A stretch of 37,142 bases of DNA. It comes from DASYHS01 sp035998295. Lineage in GTDB: Bacteria > Pseudomonadota > Alphaproteobacteria > Azospirillales > Azospirillaceae. The notes beneath the pieces were generated by a model. It had not been told where the DNA came from. It did no database searches and saw only the letters and a program-made list of their open reading frames with translations. The stretch lies in the NCBI RefSeq assembly GCF_035998295.1, contig NZ_DASYHS010000192.1:1-37142 (forward strand), given 5' to 3'. Positions 8,717-16,209 of the stretch are shown in pieces (position 1 is the first letter of the stretch; every line of letters starts with the position of its first letter). Position numbers and translations under genes: made by a program.

Positions 8717-8797
8717 CCAATTTATCTCGACGCGCTCACATGGCGCAGGTTTCGGGCAGTTTTCGCGAACGGAACAGGATAGTCGGAGGGGGATCGG

Positions 8798-9475
8798 ATG
8801 ACCGTCACTTGGAGCGCCATGCTGGTCGACGGCGATCGGCTGTTCTGTGCCGCTCTCGCTGCGCTGTTGAAGGGAGGGGCTTTCAACGTCGATGCGGAGT
8901 GCGGCTCGCTGGGCGAAGCGGTGAACCAGGTGCGGCTGGGGCGCCGCCCCGACATCATCCTGCTCAGCCTTCATCCCGCGAACGGCTCTCTTGCGGAAGA
9001 CAGGTCCGCGATCGTGCTGCTCCGGGACCGGCTGCCCGACTGCAGGATCGTGGCGCTGGGCGCCGATGTCGGGACGGAGACCATGACGGCGGCGCTGAAG
9101 GCCGGCGTCGACGGGTGCCTGCACAAGAGCATGTCCTGCGAGGCGCTCCAGCAGGCGCTTCATCTCGTGATGCTCGGCGAGGCGGTGTTCCCGAGCGACG
9201 TCGCGGATCTTCTCGTCGGCACCGCGCTGAACGAGACCCGCGACGAGGCCCATGCGGAACCGGGAGGGGCCGAGCTTTCAAAGCGCGAGCTGGAGATCCT
9301 GCGCTGCCTGCTGGCCGGCCAGTCCAACAAGGCGATCGCGCGCAACCTCAGCATCACGGAATCGACCGTGAAAATGCATTTCAAGAACGTGATGCGGAAG
9401 ATCCGGGCGCAGAACCGTACGCAGGCCGCCGTGTGGGCGATCCAGCACGGGCTCGCCCCGCGCTTGACGGCCTGA
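8798..9475 (+). CDS. LuxR-type regulator with degenerate (pseudo-)receiver
   Basis: The 225-residue product has the NarL layout: receiver about 1-120 and LuxR HTH about 155-218 (LSKRELEILRCLLAGQSNKAIA, ESTVKMHFKNVMRKI). The HTH is closely similar to that of the divergent neighbour (shared LLAGQSNK.IAR and NRTQ.AV). The receiver lacks the phosphoacceptor: the LLDLH position reads LLSLH (Ser57), the conserved Thr/Ser region reads VALGAD, and the N-terminal acidic pair is spaced as VDGD. The Lys110 (CLHKS) is kept. It is therefore unlikely to be controlled by Asp phosphorylation; it may act constitutively, by heterodimerising with its neighbour, or by ligand binding. ATG 8798 follows cggagggggatcgg, a good ribosome site. 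Confidence 0.88.
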   Translation: MTVTWSAMLVDGDRLFCAALAALLKGGAFNVDAECGSLGEAVNQVRLGRRPDIILLSLHPANGSLAEDRSAIVLLRDRLPDCRIVALGADVGTETMTAALKAGVDGCLHKSMSCEALQQALHLVMLGEAVFPSDVADLLVGTALNETRDEAHAEPGGAELSKRELEILRCLLAGQSNKAIARNLSITESTVKMHFKNVMRKIRAQNRTQAAVWAIQHGLAPRLTA

Positions 9476-9573
9476 GCCTGACGGCCTGACGACGCCGTTC
9501 TGCATCGATCGTTTCCCCAGCCCGGCATCGGCCCTATAAACTGGATGGGTCGATATCGAAGGGATGCCAGGGA

Positions 9574-10629
9574 ATGACGTCGTCCAATCCTCTCCGCGCG
9601 GCGCGGCGGGACGAGTTGAGCTATCCCTTCTCCGACCCGCCGGTGCCCGGCGAAGCGGCCGAGATCGCCGATGGCGTGCTGTGGGTCCGCATGCCGCTTC
9701 CCTTCGCCCTGGACCACATCAATGTCTGGCTCCTCGAAGACGAGGCCGGCTGGACCATCGTCGACACCGGCATAGGCGGCGGTCGGACCCGCGCGTTATG
9801 GGAACGGCTGTTCGCCGGAGCCATGAAGGGAAACCCGGTCACCCGCGTCGTCGCCACCCATTTCCACCCCGACCATGTCGGCCTAGCCGGATGGCTGGCC
9901 GAGCGCTGGCAGGCGCCGCTCTTCGCCAGCCTGACGGAGTGGCTGTTCGGACGCGTCCTGTGCATGGAGGCATCGGCCGGAAGCCGGACGCAGGCGGAAG
10001 CGTTCTACCGCGCCGCCGGGCTGGATGCGGATCTGGCTCACGCCCTGACCTCGCGGGGGAACGGCTATGCCCAGGCCGTGACGTCACTGCCGGCCTCGAT
10101 CTCGCGCCTGAAGCAGGGCGATGGCCTCGTGGTCGGGAACCGCCGGTGGGAGGTTCTGATCGGCCGCGGCCACACGCCGGAACATGTCTGCCTGCACGAC
10201 CGCTCCGGCGGCGTCCTGATCGCGGGAGACCAGATCCTTCCGCACATCAGCCCGAACGTCAGCGTCTGGCCGTCCGAGCCGGCTGCCGATCCCCTCGCGG
10301 ACTTCCTGGACAGCCTCGATGCGCTGTCAGCGCTGCCGGCGGACACGCTGGTCCTTCCGTCGCACGGCTTGCCGTTTCGGGGGGTTCATGCCCGCGCCGC
10401 GGCGCTGCGGCGCCACCACGAGGAACGGCTGGCGGGCGCGCTCGCAGCCTGCGCCGAGCCACGCACGGTGTCGGAGGTGATGCGCACGATGTTCGCGCGC
10501 GAAATGGACAATCACCAGATGATGTTCGCGGTCGGCGAGGCCCTCGCCCATTTGAACCGCCTGGTCGAGGCCGGCCTGCTTCGCCGTCGGCCACACGCCG
10601 ACGGCGCCTGGCGCTACCTCGCGGTGTGA
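9574..10629 (+). CDS. MBL-fold metallo-hydrolase
   Basis: The 351-residue protein carries the metallo-beta-lactamase signature ATHFHPDHVG (His96, His98, Asp100, His101), a further ligand His200 in GRGHTPEH, Asp219 in IAGDQIL and His264 in LPSHGLPF, so the full two-metal set appears present. The C-terminal 80 residues (VSEVMRTMF..., LAHLNRLVEAGLLRR) look like a winged-helix-like helical extension seen in LACTB2/glyoxalase II-related hydrolases. Likely a cytoplasmic hydrolase of thioesters, lactones or similar; substrate unknown. Start ATG 9574 has aggga directly upstream, so the initiation site is reasonable but not decisive. It stands alone and converges with the small gene at 10642-10854. 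Confidence 0.88.
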   Translation: MTSSNPLRAARRDELSYPFSDPPVPGEAAEIADGVLWVRMPLPFALDHINVWLLEDEAGWTIVDTGIGGGRTRALWERLFAGAMKGNPVTRVVATHFHPDHVGLAGWLAERWQAPLFASLTEWLFGRVLCMEASAGSRTQAEAFYRAAGLDADLAHALTSRGNGYAQAVTSLPASISRLKQGDGLVVGNRRWEVLIGRGHTPEHVCLHDRSGGVLIAGDQILPHISPNVSVWPSEPAADPLADFLDSLDALSALPADTLVLPSHGLPFRGVHARAAALRRHHEERLAGALAACAEPRTVSEVMRTMFAREMDNHQMMFAVGEALAHLNRLVEAGLLRRRPHADGAWRYLAV

Positions 10630-10641
10630 CGCCGGACGATG

Positions 10642-10854
10642 TCAGGCATCCTCGATCCGCTCGAACTGCTCCGGATCGAGGAGAGCGGTCAGGGCCAGGG
10701 TCTTGAGGGTCTTGGGATCGTCGGAACGCTTCATCTGCGCGTGGCGCATGCCCAGGCCGTCCTTGCGGATCGCCACCACCTCCCAGATCCCGCCCCCCGG
10801 ACCTAGCTTCCTGTACTTCTGGCCTTCAACGATCTCGCGTCTCTTGCGCCGCAT
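10642..10854 (-). CDS. Small conserved-looking protein of unknown function
   Basis: A 70-residue basic protein: an N-terminal basic patch (MRRKRRE), then GQKYRKLGPGGGIWEVVAIRKD, which looks like a small beta-rich SH3-like fold, and an acidic C-terminus (DPEQFERIEDA). The text R-K-L-G-P...W-E-V followed by R-H-A...D-P.T-L-K-T-L reads like a folded protein rather than a shadow frame, and ATG 10854 has GGAG eight bases upstream. Function unknown. It ends 12 bases from the MBL gene, tail to tail. Confidence 0.6.
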   Translation of the reverse strand: MRRKRREIVEGQKYRKLGPGGGIWEVVAIRKDGLGMRHAQMKRSDDPKTLKTLALTALLDPEQFERIEDA

Positions 10855-11048
10855 AGGCGTACTCCGGGAACCCCTGGGTGTCCTGCCGGCAGCCGGCCGT
10901 CAGGAGCAATTCATTATCACGAAACGGAATCCCCCGTGGAAGCTGCGCAGTGTGCGAGGCGGGCATGCGCCGAACCGTGGCTGCATTGCAACACCGTCTA
11001 TATTGCACTGCCGAAGGGATTAACGCCGAAGGGAGAGCTTTTCAAACG

Positions 11049-11073
11049 GGAACTGCTGGCGCACTCTGACGTT
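11049..11073 (+). promoter_or_regulatory. GGAAC-N16-CGTT motif (possible EcfG-type promoter)
   Basis: GGAAC at 11049-11053 and CGTT at 11070-11073 are separated by 16 bases, matching the known consensus of alphaproteobacterial general stress sigma factor EcfG. It lies only 10 bases before the ATG of the small gene at 11083, so a transcript would be nearly leaderless or the gene starts further in. The match may be chance. Confidence 0.35.
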
Positions 11074-11082
11074 GGAAACGCC

Positions 11083-11322
11083 ATGATGCTAGAACGTGAT
11101 CCTCGCGCCCTCGCTGCACGCTTGGTGGAGCAGATGGGCGATGCCGCACCGCGGCATGCCAAATGCCGGCTCGTCGAATTGACGGCCGCCAACGAGCTGC
11201 TTGCTGCCGCCTTCTGGCGTAGCGTGATGTATCGCTGCGAGGAAATCCTCGCCGTACGCTATGTCCCGCCATCCACCGTCAAGTCGCTGCTCACTGGCGA
11301 CTCGCTTCAAGCCGGCGACTGA
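11083..11322 (+). CDS. Small protein of unknown function (79 aa)
   Basis: The predicted 79-residue product is helical (RALAARLVEQMGD, CRLVELTAANELLAAAFWRSVMYRCEEILAV) with three Cys/His-containing segments and no recognised domain. The start at ATG 11083 is chosen because ggaaa lies six bases upstream and the residues before it look noncoding; an in-frame ATG at 10936 would give 128 residues and ATG 11086 is also possible. Codon bias is less extreme than in neighbours. It sits just before the livK terminator, convergent with the liv operon. Existence as a gene is moderately supported only. Confidence 0.45.
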   Translation: MMLERDPRALAARLVEQMGDAAPRHAKCRLVELTAANELLAAAFWRSVMYRCEEILAVRYVPPSTVKSLLTGDSLQAGD

Positions 11323-11374
11323 CGCGGCCGCCACCGGCATGATCGCCGACGGCGCGAACGCTGTCGGCACGAAC

Positions 11375-11410
11375 GAAAAAGGCCCGGCGCCAATGGCGCC
11401 GGGCCTCGTT
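11375..11410 (-). terminator. Strong intrinsic terminator of livK
   Basis: aggcccggcgcc (11380-11391), loop aat, ggcgccgggcct (11395-11406): a perfect 12-bp GC stem. On the minus strand it is followed by five T residues (complement of 11376-11380), the classical arrangement, 27 bases after the livK stop. It can also stop plus-strand transcription of the small gene ending at 11322. Confidence 0.9.
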
Positions 11411-11433
11411 CTGTTAGGACCTCAGGCCCGAAC

Positions 11434-12537
11434 TCAGTTCAGGACGCGCGACTGGCCATCCCGCCACTCGTAGATCACGTAGGCCGGATCGGTGAGGTCG
11501 CCCTTGTCGTCGAAGCTCAACTTGCCGATGACGGTGTCGAACTCGTTATTGCGCAGCGCCTTCGCCATCGCTTCGGCATCCGTGCTGCCGGCGATTTTCG
11601 CCGCCTCGGCCGCCGCCTGGACCGTCGCGTAGTAGTTGAACGCGAAGTTGTCCGGCTGGGCGCCCTCCTCCTTCAGCCGGGTCATCAGCGGCTGGGCCTC
11701 GGGGATCTGGGACGGGTCGGGGCTGAAGGTGAACAGCGTGCCGTTCGCCGCATCGCCCGCGATCGCCCACAGGTCGGTCGCCTGGAGCCCGTCGGCGCCG
11801 ATGATGAGCGGCGAGTAGCTCTGCTCCTTCGCCTGACGGAGAAGGAGGCCGGCCTCGGGGTAGTAGCCGCCGTAGTAGATGACTTCGACGCCGGCGGTCT
11901 TCAGCTTGCTGACGACCGCGGAGTAGTCCTGCTCACCGGCGGTGATCGAATCCGTGACCGCGGGCGTGATGCCCTTCTCGCGCAGGGTCTTCTCGACCTC
12001 GTCGGCAAGCCCCTTGCCGTAGGCTCCCTTGTCGTGAAGGACCGCGATCTTCTTGTCGCCGTGCTGCTCGGCGATCAGGTTGGCCGCGACCGTGCCCTGC
12101 TGGTCGTCGCGTCCGGCCCCGCGGAAAACGTAGGGCAGGCCGCGCTCGGTCAGCGCCGGCGCCGTAGCCGAGCCGCTGATCATCAGGATGTCTTCCTCGG
12201 CATAGACGTCCGAGGCCGCGATGCTCGCGCCGGAATAGAGATGGCCGACGACGAAGTCGACGTCCCCCGACACGAACTGGTTCGCGACCGCGACCGCCTG
12301 CTTCGGGTCGCAGGCGTCGTCGCCCAGCTCGATCCGGACCTGCTCGCCGTTGATGCCGCCGGCCTTGTTGATGTCGGCTACCGCCGTCTCGGCGCCGAGC
12401 CGCGCCTGCTGACCGATCGCCGCGCAGTCACCGGTGATGCCGATGGCAAGCCCCATCACCACCTCGGCATTCGCGGCCGAGGGAACGGTCAGGGCGAGAA
12501 GCGCACCCACGGCCGTCATTGTCTGGATAGTTTTCAC
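11434..12537 (-). CDS. livK: Branched-chain amino acid ABC transporter, periplasmic binding protein
   Basis: The 367-residue protein starts with a clear signal peptide (MKTIQTMTAVGALLALTVPSA, predicted cleavage after ANA at about residue 24). The mature part is a type I periplasmic binding fold of the LivJ/LivK family: LAIGITGDCAAIGQQARLGAE, DINKAGGINGEQV, VVGHLYSGASIAASDVY, and the KIAVLHDKGAYGKGLADEV hinge segment. It captures leucine, isoleucine, valine or related amino acids and hands them to LivHM. It is last in the liv cluster, 220 bases after the DUF6867 gene, with its own leader hairpin and a strong terminator, consistent with higher or separate expression of the binding protein. Confidence 0.94.
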   Translation of the reverse strand: MKTIQTMTAVGALLALTVPSAANAEVVMGLAIGITGDCAAIGQQARLGAETAVADINKAGGINGEQVRIELGDDACDPKQAVAVANQFVSGDVDFVVGHLYSGASIAASDVYAEEDILMISGSATAPALTERGLPYVFRGAGRDDQQGTVAANLIAEQHGDKKIAVLHDKGAYGKGLADEVEKTLREKGITPAVTDSITAGEQDYSAVVSKLKTAGVEVIYYGGYYPEAGLLLRQAKEQSYSPLIIGADGLQATDLWAIAGDAANGTLFTFSPDPSQIPEAQPLMTRLKEEGAQPDNFAFNYYATVQAAAEAAKIAGSTDAEAMAKALRNNEFDTVIGKLSFDDKGDLTDPAYVIYEWRDGQSRVLN

Positions 12538-12575
12538 GTTCGTCCTCCCAAACCAACACTGTCTTGGTCGTCATC

Positions 12576-12595
12576 GCCCGGCTTCAGGCCCGGGC
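12576..12595. repeat. Leader hairpin between the DUF6867 gene and livK
   Basis: GCCCGG (12576-12581), an 8-base spacer, CCGGGC (12590-12595) in the 220-base gap before livK. It resembles short REP-like palindromes and could stabilise the livK transcript or partly terminate the upstream one. The rest of this gap holds no other clear element. Confidence 0.4.
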
Positions 12596-12757
12596 TTCAC
12601 TCGTTCCGGCTTCGGGGTTAACCCTGGCCGGTTCCTCGGCATCGCGGGGCGGAACCCGGGCGACTTCGCCGTCCGGATCGCCGCCGCAACATGATGACCG
12701 AACTCTATACGCTATCCCGCTCCGGTGCGACATCTTCGAGGCCGCGTTCGAACGATT

Positions 12758-13105
12758 TCATGCGGCACGCTTTTCTCGCCAGCCGAGCGGTCCGCTCCGC
12801 TCGTAGAGCCACGGATACTGCTTCACCATCATGCCGGCCCGCGTCGCCTGATAGCCCAGCAGGCTGAACACCATCAGCACTGCCGTGTCGATGATGTAAC
12901 CCGGGATCGACAGCAACGGCCCTTCGAACAGCGCGAAGACCAGGAAACGGTCGCCGAGGCCCAGAAGAAGCGTGTACCAGACGACGTAGGACATCGGTCT
13001 CCATCCGCTCGCCGCCGCTTGGCCGGCGAGCCAGGCGGCGCCGCCGAACAGCACCACGGTGAGGCCGACGAAAACCGGCCAGGAGACGCCCAGGAATTCC
13101 TCCAT
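12758..13105 (-). CDS. DUF6867-like small membrane protein of the liv operon
   Basis: The 115-residue product has three hydrophobic segments (VFVGLTVVLFGGAAWLAG, MSYVVWYTLLLGLGD and IIDTAVLMVFSLLGY) and ends with a basic stretch (LGWREKRAA). It resembles the small membrane proteins called DUF6867 that accompany liv genes in alphaproteobacteria; that family assignment is from memory and moderate. ATG 13105 is chosen because the livF stop at 13119-13121 and a gagagga ribosome site lie directly upstream. The longer frame reaching 13147 would run into livF. Its place between livF and livK suggests an accessory role in the transporter. Confidence 0.75.
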   Translation of the reverse strand: MEEFLGVSWPVFVGLTVVLFGGAAWLAGQAAASGWRPMSYVVWYTLLLGLGDRFLVFALFEGPLLSIPGYIIDTAVLMVFSLLGYQATRAGMMVKQYPWLYERSGPLGWREKRAA

Positions 13106-13118
13106 CGGACCGATCCTC

Positions 13119-13829
13119 TCAGTGGCCGCCTTCGAGGTAGGCGGCACGCACCTCCTCGTTGGCGAGCAGTTCGCGGCCCGTGCCGCTCATCGTGACCTTG
13201 CCGTTCACCATGACATATGCCCGATGGGCGAGCTTCAGCGCGTGATAGGCGTTCTGCTCGACCAGGAACACGGTCATGTTCTGCTCCCGGTTGATCTCCT
13301 CGATCACGTGGAAGATCTGGCGCACCACCAGGGGCGCCAGCCCGAGCGACGGTTCGTCGAGCAACAGGAGCCGAGGCTGGCTCATCAGCGCCCGCCCGAT
13401 CGCGAGCATCTGCTGCTCGCCGCCGGAAAGCGTGCCGCCGCGCTGGTTCATGCGCTCCTTCAGCCGCGGGAACAGCGTGAAGACCCGCTCGAGCTCGGTG
13501 TCGAAGCTGCCGGCCTTCGCCGTGATCGACCCCATCTGGAGGTTCTCCAGCACGGTCATCCGCGGGAAGATGCGCCGGCCCTCGGGCGACTGGGCGATGC
13601 CCCGGCGCACGATCTCGAAGGTCGGAACGCGGGTGATGTCCTCGCCCTCGAAGACGACGCTGCCGTAGCGGGCCTGCGGGTTGCCGCAGATGGTCATCAG
13701 CAGCGTCGACTTGCCCGCACCGTTGGCGCCGATCAGGGTGACGATCTCACCCGCCTCGACCTCGATGTCGACGCCCTTGAGCGCCTCGATCGAGCCGTAG
13801 AAGGTGTGGACGCCGGAAATCTTCAGCAT
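13119..13829 (-). CDS. livF: Branched-chain amino acid ABC transporter ATP-binding protein LivF
   Basis: The 236-residue ATPase has Walker A GANGAGKSTL, the signature LSGGEQQMLAIGRAL, Walker B LLLLDEPSLGLAP, and the H-loop region. The N-terminus MLKISGVHTFYGSIEALKG is typical of LivF. It pairs with LivG to drive uptake by LivHM. ATG 13829 is chosen because it lies one base after the livG stop; a longer start at 13859 would overlap livG. Ribosome site gggaggg is within the end of livG, so the two are translationally coupled. Confidence 0.95.
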   Translation of the reverse strand: MLKISGVHTFYGSIEALKGVDIEVEAGEIVTLIGANGAGKSTLLMTICGNPQARYGSVVFEGEDITRVPTFEIVRRGIAQSPEGRRIFPRMTVLENLQMGSITAKAGSFDTELERVFTLFPRLKERMNQRGGTLSGGEQQMLAIGRALMSQPRLLLLDEPSLGLAPLVVRQIFHVIEEINREQNMTVFLVEQNAYHALKLAHRAYVMVNGKVTMSGTGRELLANEEVRAAYLEGGH

Positions 13830-13830
13830 C

Positions 13831-14715
13831 TCACTTGCCCTCCCGCAGGTCTTGAGCAACCTCCGGCGGCAGCTCCTCGTCTTCGGCTTCGCCGAGATAG
13901 GCCCTGATCACCGTCGGGTCGTTCCTCACGAAGTCCGGCGTGCCGTCCGAGATTTTCCGGCCGTAGTCGAGCACGACGACGTGGTCGGAGATCTTCATGA
14001 CGACGCTCATGTCGTGCTCGATCAGCAGCACGCCGACCTTCTCCTCGTCGCGGATGAAGGTAAGCAGCTCGCCGAGTTCGGCCGACTCCCGGGGGTTGAG
14101 GCCGGCCGCCGGCTCATCGAGGCACAACAGCGCCGGCCGCGTGCACATGGCCCGCGCGATCTCGAGACGGCGTTGCGCGCCATAGGGAAGGTTGCCCGCC
14201 TCCCAGTCCGCGAACTCGACCATGTTCACCTTTTCCAGCCAATAGCGGGCCAGGTCGACGGCCTCGGTTTCGGCCTTGCGGAAGACCGGCAGGCCGAACA
14301 GGCCGGCGAACGAGAAACCCGACGCCCGCATCAGCACGTTGTGCTGGGCCACCATCAGGTTCTCCAGGACGCTCATGCGCGCGAAGAGCCGGATGTTCTG
14401 GAACGTCCGCGCTACGCCGGCCTCCTTGGAGATCCGATACGCCTCCAGGCGTTCCAGCAGGTACGGGCCGCCGGCGCGACGCAGTGTCAGGCGGCCGACC
14501 GTGGGCGTGTAAAAGCCGGTCAGGCAGTTGAAGACGGTCGTCTTGCCGGCGCCGTTCGGCCCGATGATCGCCGTGATCTGCCGGTCCATCGCCGTGAACG
14601 AAACGTCGTTCACGGCGACCAGGCCGCCGAACCGCATCGTCAGGTGCTCCACCTCGAGGAGAGGCGTGCCCGTCACGACCCCGGCGGCCGGCGTATCGCT
14701 CATGATCGCGCTCAT
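13831..14715 (-). CDS. livG: Branched-chain amino acid ABC transporter ATP-binding protein LivG
   Basis: The 294-residue ATPase has Walker A GPNGAGKTTVFN, the LivG-specific GVARTFQNIRLF segment, signature LPYGAQRRLEIARAM, Walker B LLCLDEPAAGLNP and H-loop LLIEHDMSVVM. The C-terminus carries an acidic extension (EAEDEELPPEVAQD) beyond the usual end IRAYLGE. ATG 14715 overlaps the livM stop by ATGA, with ggagg just upstream; ATG 14703 is a second candidate. The frame extends to 14814 but the extra residues lie inside livM and are not expected to be translated. Confidence 0.95.
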   Translation of the reverse strand: MSAIMSDTPAAGVVTGTPLLEVEHLTMRFGGLVAVNDVSFTAMDRQITAIIGPNGAGKTTVFNCLTGFYTPTVGRLTLRRAGGPYLLERLEAYRISKEAGVARTFQNIRLFARMSVLENLMVAQHNVLMRASGFSFAGLFGLPVFRKAETEAVDLARYWLEKVNMVEFADWEAGNLPYGAQRRLEIARAMCTRPALLCLDEPAAGLNPRESAELGELLTFIRDEEKVGVLLIEHDMSVVMKISDHVVVLDYGRKISDGTPDFVRNDPTVIRAYLGEAEDEELPPEVAQDLREGK

Positions 14716-16205
14716 GCCCGCTCCTCCGCGTCCGCCTGCTTCATGCGGGCACTTCGTCTGCGATGCAGCAGGATCGTCGGATCCCGGTGCGAGAGCAGCC
14801 CGCGCGGACGCCACACCATGATCAGCACCATGCCGAGACCGAAGGCCAGCATGCGGTACTCGGCGAGTTCACGGAACAGTTCGGGCAGGCCGATCACGAT
14901 CAGGGCCGCGATGACGATGCCGACCTGGCTGCCCATCCCGCCGAGCACGACGATCGCCAGAATGATCGCCGATTCGATGAAGGTGAAGCTTTCCGGGCTG
15001 ATGAAGCCCTGCCGGGTCGCGAAGAACGACCCTGCGAAGCCGCCCCACATCGCGCTGATCATGAACGCGGCCAGCTTGATGTTGGTCCTGTTGATGCCGA
15101 GCGACGTGCAGGCGATGTCGTCTTCGCGCAGCGCCTCCCAGGCGCGGCCGATCGGCAGCTTGCGGATGCGCAGCGTGAACAGGTTGACCAGCAGCGCCAG
15201 CATCAGGATCAGGTAGTAAAGGAAGATGATCCGATGCATCGGGCTGTATTCGAGCCCGAACATCTCATGGAAGGCGATCTCCCCCTCTCCGGCCGTGCGC
15301 GAGAACTCCGCCAAGCCGAAGAAGTCGGGCCGCGGGATCGACGAGATGCCGTTGGGGCCGCCCGTGAAGTCGTACCAGTTCAGCAGGACGACGCGGATGA
15401 TCTCGCCGAAGCCGAGGGTCACGATCGCGAAATAGTCGCCCCGCAGGCGCAGCACCGGGAAGCCCAGCAGCAGGCCGGCGGCGGCCGCGAGCACGCCCGC
15501 GAGCGGCAGGCAGACCCAGAAGCTGAGGCCGAAGTAATGGGCCAGCAGCGCGTAGGAATACGCGCCGACCGCGTAGAAGGCCACGTAGCCGAGGTCGAGA
15601 AGCCCGGCATAGCCGACGATGATATTCAGCCCCCACCCCAGCATGATGTAGGTCAGGATGAGGATCGAGATGTCGACGATCGACCTGTCGGCGAAGGGCA
15701 TGAACGGCAGCGCGATCGCGAAGATGACCGCGATCGGCCCGAGCAGGCGGGTCGCGTCCTGCACCGTGGCCGACAGGCGGTCCTGGCGCTGGGCACGCGC
15801 CCGGACGTCGAGACGGCTGCGCTGGCGCGCCACCGCCGCGCCGGCGCGGATCGCGAGGATCAGGGAGCCGGCGACCGCGATCACCTGCAGTGCCTGGGTC
15901 GGGAACTCCAGGAAAAACGAGAGGACGGCGAACGCGATGCCGAGGATCAGGATGGGGAGGGCATAGCCGAGGCGCGTAAGGACCAGGGCGATCCTGCCGA
16001 CGAAGACGAGCCCCACCGCGATGAAGACCTCGTCGAACCGTTCGACGACCCCGAGGCCGCGGGGGGTATCGACGGTCCGGAAGCCCACCATCACGGCGGC
16101 CAGCGCCAGTGCCACGAGGGCGGCGATGAAGGCTTCCTTCAGGATGGCGGGTAGGTCGAGCCGTTCGGGCGAGCCGGCCGCCGCAGGGGAAGTCACAGCG
16201 GTCAT
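14712..16205 (-). CDS. livM: Branched-chain amino acid ABC transporter permease LivM
   Basis: The 497-residue permease has the LivM core in its C-terminal two thirds: LNIIVGYAGLLDLGYVAFYAVGAYSYALLA, FPVLRLRGDYFAIVTLGFGEIIR, GGPNGISSIPRPDF and the EAA-like loop GRAWEALREDDIACTSLGIN. About 150 N-terminal residues hold extra hydrophobic segments (AALVALALAAVMVGF, GLVFVGRIALVLT, LILGIAFAVLSFF), as in the long form of LivM found in alpha- and gammaproteobacteria. ATG 16205 follows the livH stop by four bases. It forms the membrane channel with LivH. Confidence 0.94.
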   Translation of the reverse strand: MTAVTSPAAAGSPERLDLPAILKEAFIAALVALALAAVMVGFRTVDTPRGLGVVERFDEVFIAVGLVFVGRIALVLTRLGYALPILILGIAFAVLSFFLEFPTQALQVIAVAGSLILAIRAGAAVARQRSRLDVRARAQRQDRLSATVQDATRLLGPIAVIFAIALPFMPFADRSIVDISILILTYIMLGWGLNIIVGYAGLLDLGYVAFYAVGAYSYALLAHYFGLSFWVCLPLAGVLAAAAGLLLGFPVLRLRGDYFAIVTLGFGEIIRVVLLNWYDFTGGPNGISSIPRPDFFGLAEFSRTAGEGEIAFHEMFGLEYSPMHRIIFLYYLILMLALLVNLFTLRIRKLPIGRAWEALREDDIACTSLGINRTNIKLAAFMISAMWGGFAGSFFATRQGFISPESFTFIESAIILAIVVLGGMGSQVGIVIAALIVIGLPELFRELAEYRMLAFGLGMVLIMVWRPRGLLSHRDPTILLHRRRSARMKQADAEERA

Positions 16206-16209
16206 GGCC

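Noticed and set aside
3692..8782. A 1,696-codon open frame on the plus strand
   Set aside because: It crosses tex in another frame and both M20 genes and a regulator in antisense. It has low-complexity Arg/Gly/Ala text with no domains, as expected of a GC-rich shadow frame.
13804..16154. Plus-strand frames of more than 450 codons over livFGM
   Set aside because: Antisense to the well-supported liv genes; Gln/Asp/Arg-rich without family features.
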